DNA of 64,000 nt from Acanthosoma haemorrhoidale (Eukaryota > Arthropoda > Insecta > Hemiptera > Acanthosomatidae): contig OV884012.1 in the NCBI GenBank assembly GCA_930367205.1, positions 152,473,405-152,537,404 of the forward strand, in the 5' to 3' direction. Shown one piece after another: positions 1-10,579 of the stretch. The position numbers and the translations under genes are program-made. Numbering within the stretch: position 1 is the first letter of the stretch; each line of letters begins with the position of its first letter. Below the pieces are notes generated by a model. That model was not told the DNA's origin. It saw only the letters and a program-made list of their open reading frames with translations, and did not search any database.

Positions 1-1856
1 CGCAACGGTAGCTATCGCTAATTGTGATTAATGCTACCTTCATTCCGCTATAATTGTTTTTGAAATACACAGCTTTGAAATGGCTGAGAAAAATTCTCAC
101 TGAGAGTGTCGGGTTTATTGCCTGGCCATTTCTTTATTGAAAAAAAAACAAAAATGTGTTCAAGGCACTAGCTAAAATTCTTCAAAGAAAAGCTGATCAT
201 TGCCGAGTCCGAGCGTTGAAGTTACAACTTACTTTCAAACGGAGGTACGTTGCTATATTTTTTCACCTGGCCGTCTGTGTGCCTTTTTGTAACTATTGTA
301 TGACAGTAAAAATGACATCCCACATCACTTTGGTATTTCGGATTCAAATATAGTAACAGGAAATAGTTGGTACCGTTTCAAAGTTATCTAGCTCGTCTAC
401 CCAAAACTTTTTTCCACCATTTTCAACTATGACATACGATATATGGACAAGAAGCGATAACAATCTATAAAACTGTTTTAAAACATACATGGAGGTATGG
501 GAAAGATGTCTGAGGCTGACTGTAGAATTTGTTGTGGAATGGTAGATATACAATATACAATGCACAGCTTCATCCAATTAGTACACATTTTTTAATACTA
601 TTCAAATAATGCAATCCACATAGACACATAAGTCAGAATACCGAACCATTTCAGTATATTCTAACAAATAATGAACCATACAATGTTTTGAATAAGAGAT
701 CTGGTCTTAAGTAAACATAATTTAATAAATAATTAACAATAAAGTAAATATTTTTAAAAAAAAGTCAAGGTTTATAAAAAAAAATTCGTTACTTAACTGC
801 CCTTTGAAGGGTGATTTGGGAAGCACTCTCTCAAACTCACTAAATCATATTGTGATTTCTTTTGAGAATCTGAGGTATCAAGTTTATAAAAGGTCTTCCC
901 TTATAAAAACCCTATGGTGGGTTTAAACAGTAAGTATATTCAATTAAAATATTCTGAGTTATAAATATTAACCTAATATTTAGATATGCCAATCTGCATA
1001 TTATAATAATAGTTTGTAGAACACATGCATCTTTAATAAAAATGGATAGTTTTAAATTATTTTCCTTCAAAGTTAAAAAAGTATAAATTTAATGTATTAA
1101 TAAACAGTGAATACGCATGCAATGACGGATTTAACAAGGCAACTTAGAATGTGCAGTTGACAAACCGAGTCAATATTTTGAGAGCAACAGAGATTAAACT
1201 ATGATATATATCGATATATATATATATGTATATTGTAACATTCATGATATTTGAGAATAAAGACCAGGAACCCTCACATCTGGTAAGCATTTTCCCTTAT
1301 GCTCCTAGGAGTGGGGATGAGATAAACCGGCAGTCTTAGCACAACCGTCGAGAAGACGGAGTTAGCAAGCTCCCGAATTGGCGGTTACCATACAGGAAGA
1401 GAGGAGAAGAACCAACAGCGGAAAGTAACGTTGATTGGATTAAAGGAAGATCATCGATTGGGTGATATTAATATTGTTTTTATTATGGATCCATTAAAAG
1501 AAATTGAGCTCAAATTCATGTTTGTAATTAGTAGTAATTATCCTAATTTAAAAGGAATTGAATAATTTTTTATACTTTTGTCAGTAATCTATGTCAATTA
1601 TAATTATTTGTTATAACCATTTTATTTGAATATATTTCACAATTCCTAGTTTCTCAATTTATTAATAACTACAGCATTAGCCTTGAGATTGGGCGATTCA
1701 ATCGGGATAAATTCCTATGTCAAAGACATAAAACAATTTGAATTAAAGATCTCATGACGGACCTGCCAAATTAGTTAAGTTAAATTGATCAAATAAAGTA
1801 GAAAGAGAAATGGTAAAAAATGAGGTAGGTTTCAATATATATATATGATCATATAC
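1..1856. other. AT-rich flank, no assigned gene
   Basis: This is AT-rich sequence with no convincing gene. It contains a short zinc-finger-like ORF (497-595), a TA-rich microsatellite near 1203-1235 and a GC-richer patch (about 1270-1440) that I cannot assign. Predicted small ORFs here lack family motifs and look like chance frames. Confidence 0.5.
497..595 (+). other. ZAD-like mini-ORF, possible orphan exon
   Basis: This 32-codon ORF reads MSEADCRICCGM near its start. An N-terminal C-x2-C pair a few residues after Met is how many insect ZAD (zinc-finger-associated domain) proteins begin. The frame then stops, and I see no splice donor that would continue it and no C2H2 fingers nearby. It could be the first exon or a broken copy of a ZAD gene, or it could be chance. 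The family resemblance rests on a few residues only. Confidence 0.2.
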
Positions 1857-1925
1857 GTAATTTTCCAATACTACTACTGGTACCTCAAACAGAGAATCAG
1901 AATAAATATATTTCAATTTAAAAGT
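1857..1925. repeat. left half of duplicated block split by an LTR
   Basis: This stretch matches 6913-6978 with only a few differences, for example through the motif CTACTGGTACCTCAAACAGAG. The match resumes at 2926 after the LTR. The paralogous block at 6913-7060 is therefore an unoccupied version of the same sequence. I do not know what the duplicated block is. Confidence 0.8.
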
Positions 1926-2925
1926 TGTCGGGTCGTCACGAGGGGGGTGCCTGGTTACCCTAGCCCTGGGGAGAAGTGAGGGTTGTTTGAGTTTATAACC
2001 TGAACAATAGTTTCATGACGGCGTTACTATCTGACTCCATTTTTTGATAGGTATGTGCCCCGACAATGCACTGTGTTCAGGAGAAGAGGTACAGGGTAGG
2101 TTTATAGGTAGTTTATGTGGTCTTGGAATGACCACGAATTCACACTCGGTATCTAAGGGTAGGCGAAAACCGTACGGATCCCAAAGGCGAGTGTGAACCG
2201 GAGAGAGGCGGACTGGAGTGCAATGGGAGACACTGCTGGTAAAATTTGCAGGGCCACGGCATCCGTCGTCCACGAGGGAGAGGTCTCTCCCAAGGAGGTG
2301 CTAGTTTTAGCGAGACGAAGGCAGGGATTCCCACTAGGAAGGTGTGGGGTCTGACAAACGCCGGACTGCAACATAGCGGTTAGGAAAGAGAGATGCGGTG
2401 GTTTTCATAAAGAAACAGTCAGGTTTTCAGAGTTCCAGCGGGAGCCACGAGCCAGTGAGTAGTTGCCAGGAGTTGCCAGGAGAGAATGCCTGTGACTGAC
2501 AGCTGGTGACCCATCTCATGTAACTACTTGGCACCTGCCTTTTTTTATGATTTACAGGGCCTAGGGGGTGCCTTAAGTACCCGGCAATTATTGCCCTTAT
2601 CCAATAGAGGTCGAGATTGGTGTAACCAATAGGATTCGAGTTCATTGTCCTCTGGGAGGCGGGCAAGGGTTGCTTAGGGTCTTGAGACCAGGGTCGGTTC
2701 CCTCATCTGGTGAGATACCTGTGACTGACAGCTGGTGACCCATCTCATGTAACTACTTGGCCCCTGCCTTTTTTTATTGCTTAACACATTTACAATGATT
2801 TATATTTTGTTCATGTTATTTACATTTGTCTATAGTACAATTAGTTCATGTTATTTACATTTTTTTACAATATATATACAATAGAGTATAGGGTGATTTA
2901 TCTTATGTTGTTAGCGGTCGCTACA
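1926..2925 (-). mobile_element. solo LTR, long-LTR family, 1000 bp
   Basis: On the + strand it runs from TGTCGGG to CGCTACA, the same termini as the complete element at 60038-63385, whose primer site shows that the family is in minus orientation here. Its middle (about 2030-2370) is the reverse complement of the plus-oriented LTR at 23988-24780. It is flanked by AAAGT (1921-1925) and AAAGC (2926-2930), a 5-bp TSD with one substitution. A paralogous empty site at 6913-7060 confirms the boundaries and the AAAGC target. It contains a 60-bp internal direct repeat (2489-2547 and 2718-2777) and a 10-bp tandem at 2461-2480. No internal region remains, so it arose by LTR-LTR recombination or an equivalent deletion. 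Confidence 0.85.
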
Positions 2926-3015
2926 AAAGCGATTAACAAAGAAGCAAAATAAGTCAAACTTAATATGGGAAATATATTTTGGGAAATAAACCGTATACTG
3001 AAAGTTCTTGAAACG
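2926..3015. repeat. right half of duplicated block
   Basis: This continues the 1857-1925 block and matches 6974-7062 (for example GGAAATAAACCGTATACTG). Similarity ends near 3012, where both copies pass into unrelated AT-rich DNA. Confidence 0.8.
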
Positions 3016-4320
3016 ATATGATATGATCAATATGATATATATATATCGACGTCAAAAAATTCTAAAATAAACAACTCACCTACAACAATCTTAACTTACA
3101 ACTGAACAATTAAATAAAAAAAAAAAACATAAATTATTTATAGCTCTGATAGTGATTGAATGAAAATATTGATTTAACAAATACGTTAAAGAGACAGAAT
3201 TTTGAATTGAATAGATGGGGTGAAAGAGAAAATCATCCTTAAATGTAGTACGCACTATAGTCAAATTCCTCATGCTGCTTATGGGCTAATTCCTGTGGGT
3301 TGAGAGGTCCCATCTTACCCAGGGGAGCACATAAACATCCTAAAGCAAGCCTATGTTGGTGGGTTACATATCTAGTGCTTCCCAAGTTTCCCCTCGTTGT
3401 GTAACCATGAACAGATAAAAAATTAATATATATTATTATTTTCTATTGGTGTTTAGCAGATGCGCGTAAAACTCCAGCCAAAGCCGTCATGATATCCTAT
3501 CTTGTTTATCGGAATCTACGCATCCAGGAGCTGGATATCAAACAAATAAATCACTAAGGCTAAAAATTTACCCCACATCTTCAGGAGGAAATTGCTTCTG
3601 CCTCACCATAACACTTCGTCTGAGAAAACAGCCTTATACCCACACTCGAAGTAATATCCTTATCTTTGGTCCCATAACGACTTCCGCCCTTATATCTTTC
3701 TTCAGCCATCTATGTAAACCGTTTAAAAGGGTAGCCCAATATGAGATGCTTCTGTTTGCTGAAGATAACATACTAGAAATGGTCCAGTTCTCAGGAGTTA
3801 TACCGAAATTATTATTAGGTGTCGAAATTATCATCGAGCTGATAAAAGTATTTTTTTATTTAGAGTTAAGTACGGATAAGAGGGTAATATTGTCAAGTGG
3901 GAACTCTAAAGAAATCCCTCCTAATAATTGTAAGGACTAGCTCCTGCTTGATTTGTTCAAATATTATGGTTATCCGCAGTCTATTATGAACTTCGACAAG
4001 TTAGATTATCGTTTGATACAAAGAAGACACGATAAAATATCTTAGTTTAAGATACATAAACTAGTTTGGTTCCAAACCAGGTCGGAACAATTTTAGTGAA
4101 AATGAAATAATAATATAATATAAATAGCAAGGCCAGTTGGTCAAACTTAGTTGTTTCAAAATTATCACCGAGATAAATGTCTATTTTATTTGGAATTCAT
4201 TTCATTCATACGGGCCAACATTATAATAGAATTAGAATATATACGACGAGCAGGAAATATTATAAATATCTCAGCCTTGGGATATTATAAAATATATAAT
4301 ACATTAAATATATTATAATG
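3016..4320. other. no assigned gene
   Basis: This is AT-rich DNA with short ORFs on both strands (for example 3634-3834 and 3746-3940) that overlap antisense and carry no recognisable motif. I see no repeats shared with the rest of the window. Confidence 0.5.
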
Positions 4321-4597
4321 CGTCTTGGGAAGTCCCCCACGCTCCTACGTCAGCCGCGTCACTGGATAAGAGCCAGCGGAGGCTGACCAAGAGCGCGAAA
4401 GCCACAGTCACTCAGGACATGATTAGAGAAACTGCCCACTGCCTCTTATTTATAGCAGGTCACGAGGCCACTGCCGTTTTAGTCTCCAAGGAGGATTATA
4501 GGGATGAGTGGTGCAGTGCAATGACTGTGCTAAGCAATTAGGGTGGTTGGATAGGTTACCATGGAATATTATGAACTTGGAAGGGATGAGGATATTC
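4321..4597 (-). mobile_element. family A LINE fragment, 3'-truncated
   Basis: This is an antisense fragment of the family A 3' region. It includes the block around GCCGCGTCACTGGATAAGAG and ends in the conserved GAACTTGGAAGGGATGAG. The last ~170 nt of the family consensus, ending in AATAAAG, are missing. A LINE copy lacking its 3' end needs a later deletion or rearrangement, because target-primed insertion normally preserves the 3' end. A family B insertion lies just to the right. Confidence 0.8.
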
Positions 4598-4651
4598 AAA
4601 TTAACAGCTAACATAAAACATAGTAAAATCAGACAACGATCTCATTGGTAT

Positions 4652-5943
4652 TTTTTTTTTTTTTTTTTCTTTATAGTCCCTTTAAACTTACAGACAATTA
4701 TATACAATTATAGATCCTCAGGTGAATCCATTTACAAATTATTCTGTATTTCCTGTAGCATCACTACATTATATACAGGTTTTGTTATTGTATAGAAATT
4801 ATATAATCGAAAAAACAAGCATAATGATATGCATTATACGTGACTAGACTAAACTGACTAATAAGGTGATGGGGCTCACCTTTTTGATCAACCTTAAAAC
4901 TAACTTATATACTAATTCTTATCCTAATTTTTCCCTGACAGTCTGTTGCCATCGATGCGGGAGGGGTGGTGGAGTTAGAGTGTTAAACACTGGATTTGTC
5001 AGGTTCTGCAACGAGTCAAAAAACTTAATGTGTCTCCGGCGGATGAACTCTTCCACCGACGGCACACCAAGCAACGGTTGCAGGTCAGCGTTCTTCAACC
5101 TCTCGAAAGAGGTATGTCGGACCACTTTTCGCATGATCCCCTTCTGGTAATGTTGGAGACATTTGGCTGTATTGTCAGTCAAGTGGGTAAATAGCGGGGC
5201 ACCGTACAGCAGAGCTGGCCGGAGGACACATTTATATATCATCAATTTAAGACGAAGCGACAGGTTAGGTGAAGTTAGCAAGTGCGTTAGCCGGTAAGAC
5301 CTTTGTCGTACGTTTTCTATTTTATTACTAAAATGAGTGGAGAAATGGAGATGCCTATCCATTTTTATACCCAAATAGTGCATTGAGAAAGCTGGTGAGC
5401 TCTCTTGCCCTCCCATGCTATACGATTTTGGCAAGGATTTTTTCCCCTTTTGGAGGGAGAAGATTACGCCGTCGGTCTTCCCGGCGTTTACACTGATGTT
5501 TAACATGCCCAGTCTGTCATTGATAACGTTACAAACTGACTCGGCCTGTGTAAGAGCTCTTTGTGCACTCATGCTGCTGCTGTAAACCGCAATGTCGTCG
5601 GCGAAAGCGATTACAGTAGCTTTCTGATAGTTTGTCCCAACAATTTCAGATGTGTACATACTGAAAAGAACCGGAGACAAAACCGCTCCTTGAGGAAATC
5701 CACAAGTCAGAGGGAATGGGTTAGAGAGACATTCACCCACCCGTACCCTCACCGATCTGTTCTTCAAGAACGAAACCAACATGGTATATAGCTGCTCTGG
5801 GCATTCCCAGTCACAAAGCTGTCGGCACAGCATCCCGTGGGACACTAAGTCGAAAGCCTGCGTGCAGTCCAACGAGATCATAGCAGTTGCTGTATTCTTG
5901 TTGAAACCGAGGGTGGCTTCCGTTTGTACCTTCACAAGCATTG
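4652..5943 (-). mobile_element. family B Jockey-like LINE, 5'-truncated copy
   Basis: This minus-strand insertion of about 1.3 kb has its A-tail seen as a T run at 4652-4668. The 10-bp TSD TCATTGGTAT occurs at 4642-4651 and 5944-5953. It holds the C-terminal part of the reverse transcriptase ORF and a 3' UTR with the motif AGGTGAGCCCCATCACCTTA. The same 3' end recurs at 14717-15316 and 58024-58224, and in more diverged form at 32637-32815. The low number of breaks suggests a relatively recent insertion. Confidence 0.9.
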
Positions 5944-5947
5944 TCAT
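4919..5947 (-). CDS. partial reverse transcriptase of family B LINE
   Basis: The frame is 342 codons. It would encode the finger-palm to C-terminal part of a Jockey/CR1-like reverse transcriptase, which copies the element's RNA into DNA at a nicked target. Visible motifs in order are a palm aspartate block (SLDCTQAFDLVSHGML), the GFPQGAVLSPVLF block, the catalytic YADD-type box as AFADDIAVYSS, and the LGI-D thumb-side block. The C-terminus contains IRRRHIKFFDSL and ends before the 3' UTR. The endonuclease and the N-terminal RT part are absent because the copy is 5'-truncated. The apparent start ATG lies in the TSD and is accidental, so the protein is not expected to be functional. The frame is open throughout. 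Confidence 0.9.
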   Translation of the reverse strand: MTMLVKVQTEATLGFNKNTATAMISLDCTQAFDLVSHGMLCRQLCDWECPEQLYTMLVSFLKNRSVRVRVGECLSNPFPLTCGFPQGAVLSPVLFSMYTSEIVGTNYQKATVIAFADDIAVYSSSMSAQRALTQAESVCNVINDRLGMLNISVNAGKTDGVIFSLQKGKKSLPKSYSMGGQESSPAFSMHYLGIKMDRHLHFSTHFSNKIENVRQRSYRLTHLLTSPNLSLRLKLMIYKCVLRPALLYGAPLFTHLTDNTAKCLQHYQKGIMRKVVRHTSFERLKNADLQPLLGVPSVEEFIRRRHIKFFDSLQNLTNPVFNTLTPPPLPHRWQQTVREKLG

Positions 5948-5953
5948 TGGTAT

Positions 5954-6912
5954 ATCGAAGAACTCGTCATTTAGAAATCATTTATTACATTTAAATGTGC
6001 TGGGAACATAAAAACTATTATTAAAATCATGTCGAAGTAAAGAATCCTTCAAACGTGTGATGGCGCATTACACTCGACTTCGTTATTTATTTGTTGTTTT
6101 TTTTTTGCTTTCCACCTTAATTAATACGTTCAATAATTATTATATAAGTTAAAAGTTATTATAAGTTTTTTTCACAGTGCATAGTAACAACGTTTACATT
6201 GCATATAGCAGCATGCAAATTAATTATAATCCATACAAAGCAGGGTTACAGGCGTGGATTTGTGCCCACTTACGCATTAATTAACTATATACCTTGAGGT
6301 TTGAACTTACCTTATTACTAGGACTACAATACATCGTCGTGAATACCTCCATAATCGTGAAGCATTCACTATTAGTGGATAGAAATGTATTTTTAACTTT
6401 AAAACCGCACACAACGAAGTAATATTTCAAGACATTTGTAAAGATTCACCAGCCCTGATTTAAACTATCAAACTATTAAACACTAACGTCAGTACTATTA
6501 TTCATAAGGCTGGATGAAGTAGTAGAACATTCTCCAGGGCCTACTCCACTTTGCAGAAAAATCGTAAGGTCTGTACCATCGCGCTTTTCGGACGATCCAC
6601 GATTTCGACTAAATATCCTCCTTGCTCGTCATACTTGAGAAAGGACATTAATACAAGCTCAAAGAACACTACCTCTTTGTTGATTTCAAGGCAGCCTATT
6701 CATAACTGTACAAGGCAATGCGAGAAATCAAAATTCCTGAGAAGCTAATTAGAATGGTAAGACTTAACATGAGAGAGGTGACACGATGCATAATTGGGGA
6801 GGGGGGGGGTAAGGTCTGAGAAATTCGTCTCTGGAAAAAAACTGTGGGAAGGGATTAATGTTGTTGGTCTTTTGGTTGTTTTCTTAAGCGATTCAAAAGT
6901 TCCATCGTAATT
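5954..6912. other. no assigned gene
   Basis: This is AT-rich with scattered short ORFs. The ORF at 6551-6748 has no motif. A G run occurs near 6800. I see no repeat shared with other parts of the window until the duplicated block begins. Confidence 0.5.
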
Positions 6913-7062
6913 TTCCAATACCACTACTGGTACCTCAAACAGAGCATCAGAATAAATATATTTCAATTTAAAAGCGATAAAGAAAGAAGCAAAATAAGTC
7001 AAACTTAATACGGGAAATATTTTTTGGGAAATAAACCGTATACTGAAAGTTCTTGAAACAAA
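6913..7062. repeat. paralogous empty site of the 1926-2925 LTR
   Basis: This block matches 1857-1925 joined directly to 2926-3012. At the junction it reads TTTAAAAGCGAT with no insertion. It therefore shows the pre-insertion state, with AAAGC as the duplicated target. Confidence 0.85.
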
Positions 7063-8161
7063 AAATTGCAAATGATCAAGTGCATGTGATTATGTGATGG
7101 TGGCCGTAATAACATATTTCTAATTAAAGCGAATAGGAAACGATCCAAAAATATTACCAAATTAATGTTCACAACAAGTTTACTCATATTACAAAGAAGC
7201 AATCTGTAATATTGTAGCATGGTGGATATACAAAAGGAAATTGCATAAAGTTTTATCATAACTATTAGAAGACATATTTATAACTATTTTTGGCGGGCTG
7301 TAAATGAGAAACGAGTTTCCCGATCGAATATATATACTTATTACACTAGAATAGATTATTTTTAAAATGTAAAATTTTACACTTTAATAATTTGTACTCC
7401 CCCAATTAAGGGTGAACGACGGGAGCAACTACCCACATGGACATGGAAGTATAATTTACGTTTTGGAATAAATTACCTATTCATCTAGAGATTAGAACCG
7501 AGTACCTTCAGATCAAGAATCAGTCACGATAACCCTAAACCATATAAAAGCTCTCTTAATCATAATGGAATAATGGCATTAATTTGCGATGGATTTGATC
7601 TGTAGCTAAACTTTAATTATTATTATTTTACATGTTAGAACAAAGTTTACATTTTAACCTACCCGTTTGGCCACCTTTGGCTGATAGGGCATCAATCACT
7701 GAATAATTTATCAATTGCTTAATTTTCGGTAGCAGTTTCAAGAAGGTCGATGAATATTCCACCTTCTGTTCTAAATGTTGATTAATGAACTAAGACAGTA
7801 AACGCGAAGGTTCTAAGGAGATTAGGCATTCAGTCCTACTGTATATTTACTATACCTAAAAATATATAATATATAGAGTCCTTAAAATGTATCATTTTCA
7901 ATAATTCTTACGCTTTAGAAAACCTGTGACGCATTTAGTGCTTTATGTAATATTCATGTGTAAAAAACACACAAAAGAGGAATATTGTAAAACATTTCAT
8001 GTGGAAATTACAAGTCGGATTAGTCACTGATTTGTTATGCGTTTATTTTATTTTTTTACTGTGATTACACAATCTCATTACACCTGTCATTAAAGTCGTT
8101 CTCTTTCCGCGTATTATATAGAGATATTGTGTTTCATGTTACTTCCATTTAATGTGCTAAC
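7063..8161. other. no assigned gene
   Basis: This is AT-rich with no ORF carrying a recognisable domain and no tandem or inverted repeat of note. It ends at the TSD of the gypsy element. Confidence 0.5.
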
Positions 8162-8166
8162 CACCC

Positions 8167-8335
8167 TGTTGTGTCTATCGAACTATCGTATTTATCGATT
8201 CATCGATTAGGTGAAGTTGTTGTTATCTAAGGATAACCTTATTCATGTTCATGTTTTGTTTCTAGTTATCAATCACGTAATAAAGCAGTGTGCTCAATAA
8301 GTATTTATTATATTTAATTCAACCCGTATATAATA
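8167..8335 (+). repeat. gypsy 5' LTR
   Basis: It shares about 169 bp with 10406-10574. Small differences include CCTTATTC against CCTGATTC and a one-base difference around TTTGTTTCTAG. An AATAAAG polyadenylation-like motif lies within it. The right boundary is uncertain by about 3 nt. Confidence 0.85.
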
Positions 8336-8338
8336 AAC

Positions 8339-8356
8339 TGGCGACGAGGATCAAAA
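8339..8356 (+). other. putative primer-binding site
   Basis: The sequence begins TGGCGACGAGGATC, 3 nt after the LTR. TGG at this position is the expected complement of a tRNA 3' CCA. I do not assign the tRNA. Confidence 0.6.
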
Positions 8357-8552
8357 TCGAACTTTGGGTGTTACAGTGAACTGTTAATAGTTGTGAATTA
8401 TTATTTATTATAAATACTGGCTGTAAATAGTTTGTCTACATCGTGTTCAAGCACTTGGATCTGTATTATTACATTGGAAGTAATCATAAATAAACTATAT
8501 TCAATTCCAGGTAAGGTACAATATTAATATTAAACAAGATAAGAAATTAAAT

Positions 8553-9713
8553 ATGGATCCTGAACAATTTAAACAATTTATGGCTGCTCAACAAGCACAA
8601 TTTCAAGCCTTTTTACAGGGTGTAATTCGAATTCAAAAACAGTCTGACTCTATTATTTATAATTTTGAAAATTTTGATAAATCTAAAGAATGTTTTTCTC
8701 AGTACTTTGAAAGATTCAATAATTATTTATTAATGAAAGGTTTGGAAAATAATGAATTTGCATCAAAAACAATTCTTTTAAATAGTGTAGGTGCAGAACA
8801 TTATGAACTCTTAAAATTTTCTGCCGTACCTAAAGACGTTTCTAAGTTAAATTACAAAGAAGTGATTGAAATTTTAAAGAATCAGCTAATTGCCAAATCA
8901 AGCGTAATTGTCGAACGTCATAGATTTTTATCACAGAAGCAGAATTCTAATAAACCAGTAAATACATATGTAAACGAATTGAAAAAGTTTGTTCCTAAAT
9001 GCCAATTTGTATGTGAGTGTGGAAAGTCAGTCTCAGATATTTTCTTGTTGTCACAGTTTATTAGAGGCCTGAGCGATCAGTCGATGAGACGGCAATTGTT
9101 ACTACAGAGCCCTGGCACATTCGATGAAGCTATAACAAAAGCTCTGGCATTAGAGGCATCTATCTCTGATAGCAGGGAAATTTCGGGAGAAAAGTCGTAT
9201 GATTCTTCAATTAATAGAGTTTCAAGATCTTTCTCTACTGTACGCTTCCGACAAAAACAAACAATAAATTTTAAAAATCTAGGAATTGAAGGACTATGTT
9301 TTCGCTGTGGCCGTAATAATCACAACGCTAAAGAATGTAGAGTAAAATTCAACCAGATAAGGTGTAAATATTGCAAGAAAGAAGGACATGTTGAGAAAGT
9401 TTGTTTAAAAAAGCTTATCTCTTCCAAGAAAAATATTAATTCTGTTAATAATGAGGATGCTGATTCAAGCTCATTAGAAACATATGATGTTTACCAGATA
9501 ATTGATATTTATGCTGAGCAATCTCTTCAAACAATTCAAGATGCGCAAAAATATTTAGTTAATGTCAAAATTGAAAACAAGTTACAAACCTTCGAAGTGG
9601 ATTCTGGTGCGGGACAGACTCTGCTACCCAAGTCTATTTTCATAAACTTCAACTTAAAGCAAAAATTCAAAGCACTAACATACGATTTAGGTCATACACA
9701 TCTGAAATTGTGA
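8553..9713 (+). CDS. gypsy Gag with N-terminal part of protease
   Basis: The 386-codon frame encodes the structural Gag polyprotein of a Ty3/gypsy retrotransposon, which packages element RNA into particles. Residues 30-210 form the capsid-like region typical of retrotransposon gag. Two CCHC zinc knuckles follow: C249-x2-C-x4-H-x4-C262 and C271-x2-C-x4-H-x4-C284, which bind RNA. The aspartic protease active site appears as VDSGAGQTLLP around D350, so Gag and protease share a frame at first. The frame then stops after 36 residues. Protease continues in another frame (9686-9877), so the original frame is broken by a shift near 9680. ATG at 8553 is the first in-frame start after the LTR leader. 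Confidence 0.9.
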   Translation: MDPEQFKQFMAAQQAQFQAFLQGVIRIQKQSDSIIYNFENFDKSKECFSQYFERFNNYLLMKGLENNEFASKTILLNSVGAEHYELLKFSAVPKDVSKLNYKEVIEILKNQLIAKSSVIVERHRFLSQKQNSNKPVNTYVNELKKFVPKCQFVCECGKSVSDIFLLSQFIRGLSDQSMRRQLLLQSPGTFDEAITKALALEASISDSREISGEKSYDSSINRVSRSFSTVRFRQKQTINFKNLGIEGLCFRCGRNNHNAKECRVKFNQIRCKYCKKEGHVEKVCLKKLISSKKNINSVNNEDADSSSLETYDVYQIIDIYAEQSLQTIQDAQKYLVNVKIENKLQTFEVDSGAGQTLLPKSIFINFNLKQKFKALTYDLGHTHLKL

Positions 9714-9877
9714 CTCCATTGGGTTATGTGGAAGCACTCGTTCAATGCAGAGATATAGTATCGACAGAAATATTGTTTGTGGTTCCGGACGGATTTACAC
9801 CGCTACTGGGCCGTACCTGGATTCGACATTTGAACATTAAATTGCAAGATTTAGACAGCAAGAGTATTTCACCCTAA
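9686..9877 (+). pseudogene. remainder of gypsy protease, shifted frame
   Basis: In the frame -1 relative to Gag, the sequence is open and keeps the C-terminal part of the aspartic protease. The typical flap-to-helix motif PLLGRTWIRHL lies near 9806-9836. It ends at TAA 9875-9877, close to the deletion junction. Protease is therefore split in two and reverse transcriptase never starts. The break could be a mutation; a programmed shift is less likely because the shift lies inside the protease domain. Confidence 0.8.
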
Positions 9878-9900
9878 AGTGATTCTATAGCATGCGTAAA

Positions 9901-9958
9901 CACAACAATTCTCCGCGACTTTTAGATCTCCATGAATCTATAATGAAGATTTGCCATT
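9901..9958 (+). repeat. inverted template-switch scar in gypsy element
   Basis: Positions 9901-9921 are the exact reverse complement of 10392-10412, which spans the purine tract and first bases of the 3' LTR. Positions 9926-9936 and 9945-9958 are reverse complements of 10015-10025 and 10004-10017 in the integrase tail. A minus-sense, already shortened copy of the 3' end is thus pasted at the pol deletion junction. This is what strand or template switching during reverse transcription would leave. Confidence 0.8.
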
Positions 9959-9965
9959 CGCCAAC

Positions 9966-10393
9966 TCCAGATAGGAGACAGAGTACAAGCTAGGTGGTAT
10001 GCAAATGGCAAATCTTCATGGAGATTTGGCACCGTAATCAAGAAATTCGGCAAGTTGCACTACTTAATCACCTTAGATGGGGATGGCTACACCTTGAAGC
10101 GCCACATCGACCAACTGCGTCTCGTGTACGTTCCAGAGCAGATAAAGAATGACATTACTCCTAGTCAAGCTTCGCATGCTAAGAAGAAATTTACCTTCTC
10201 TGACAACGAAATTAGGCAGCCAAGGAATTCTGCAACTCCCACATCACCAGTTGAGCCTTCAACCATCACTGCTCCTGATCCAGTAACCACAGAGACTACA
10301 CATCCGGCAGCACAACCTGAATTCCAGCCTCTACGTAGATCCCAGAGACAACGTCGCGTTCCGGCTCACTTTTCTGATTATGTGCTTAACTAA
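9966..10393 (+). CDS. gypsy integrase C-terminal tail fragment
   Basis: The frame is open from about 9966 without its own start; the first ATG is at 10055. It encodes the C-terminal chromatin/DNA-binding end of a Ty3/gypsy integrase. The small GPY/F-type domain appears early with QIGDRVQARWYANGK, WRFGTVIKKFGKLHY and a HIDQLR end. A low-complexity Ser/Thr/Pro linker follows, then a basic RRSQRQRRVPAHFSDYV terminus common in insect gypsy polyproteins. The zinc-binding and DDE catalytic domains are deleted, so the fragment has no enzyme function. It stops 12 nt before the 3' LTR. Confidence 0.85.
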
Positions 10394-10405
10394 GTCGCGG
10401 AGAAT

Positions 10406-10574
10406 TGTTGTGTCTATCGAACTATCGTATTTATCGATTCATCGATTAGGTGAAGTTGTTGTTATCTAAGGATAACCTGATTCATGTTCATGTTTTGTTT
10501 TAGTTATCAATCACGTAATAAAGCAGTGTGCTCAATAAGTATTTATTCTATTTAAATTCAACCAGTACATAATA
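10406..10574 (+). repeat. gypsy 3' LTR
   Basis: This matches the 5' LTR, preceded by the purine-rich GCGGAGAA. The CACCC that follows is the TSD. Confidence 0.85.
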
Positions 10575-10579
10575 CACCC

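Larger units (their letters stand above)
8167..10574 (+). mobile_element. internally deleted Ty3/gypsy LTR retrotransposon
   Basis: Two LTRs of about 169 bp (8167-8335 and 10406-10574) start TGTTGTGTCTATCG. They flank 2.07 kb holding gag, a broken protease and the C-terminal tail of integrase. Reverse transcriptase, RNase H and most of integrase are gone. A 5-bp TSD, CACCC, is present at 8162-8166 and 10575-10579 if the LTR is taken to end in ATAATA. A primer-site-like TGGCGACGAGGATC begins at 8339, and GCGGAGAA precedes the 3' LTR as the likely purine tract. The element cannot supply its own enzymes. The junction near 9901-9958 carries inverted copies of downstream sequence. Confidence 0.9.

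Noticed and set aside
2013..2666. Overlapping minus-strand ORFs
   Set aside because: They are all inside the LTR at 1926-2925; matching ORFs appear inverted in the LTR at 23988.
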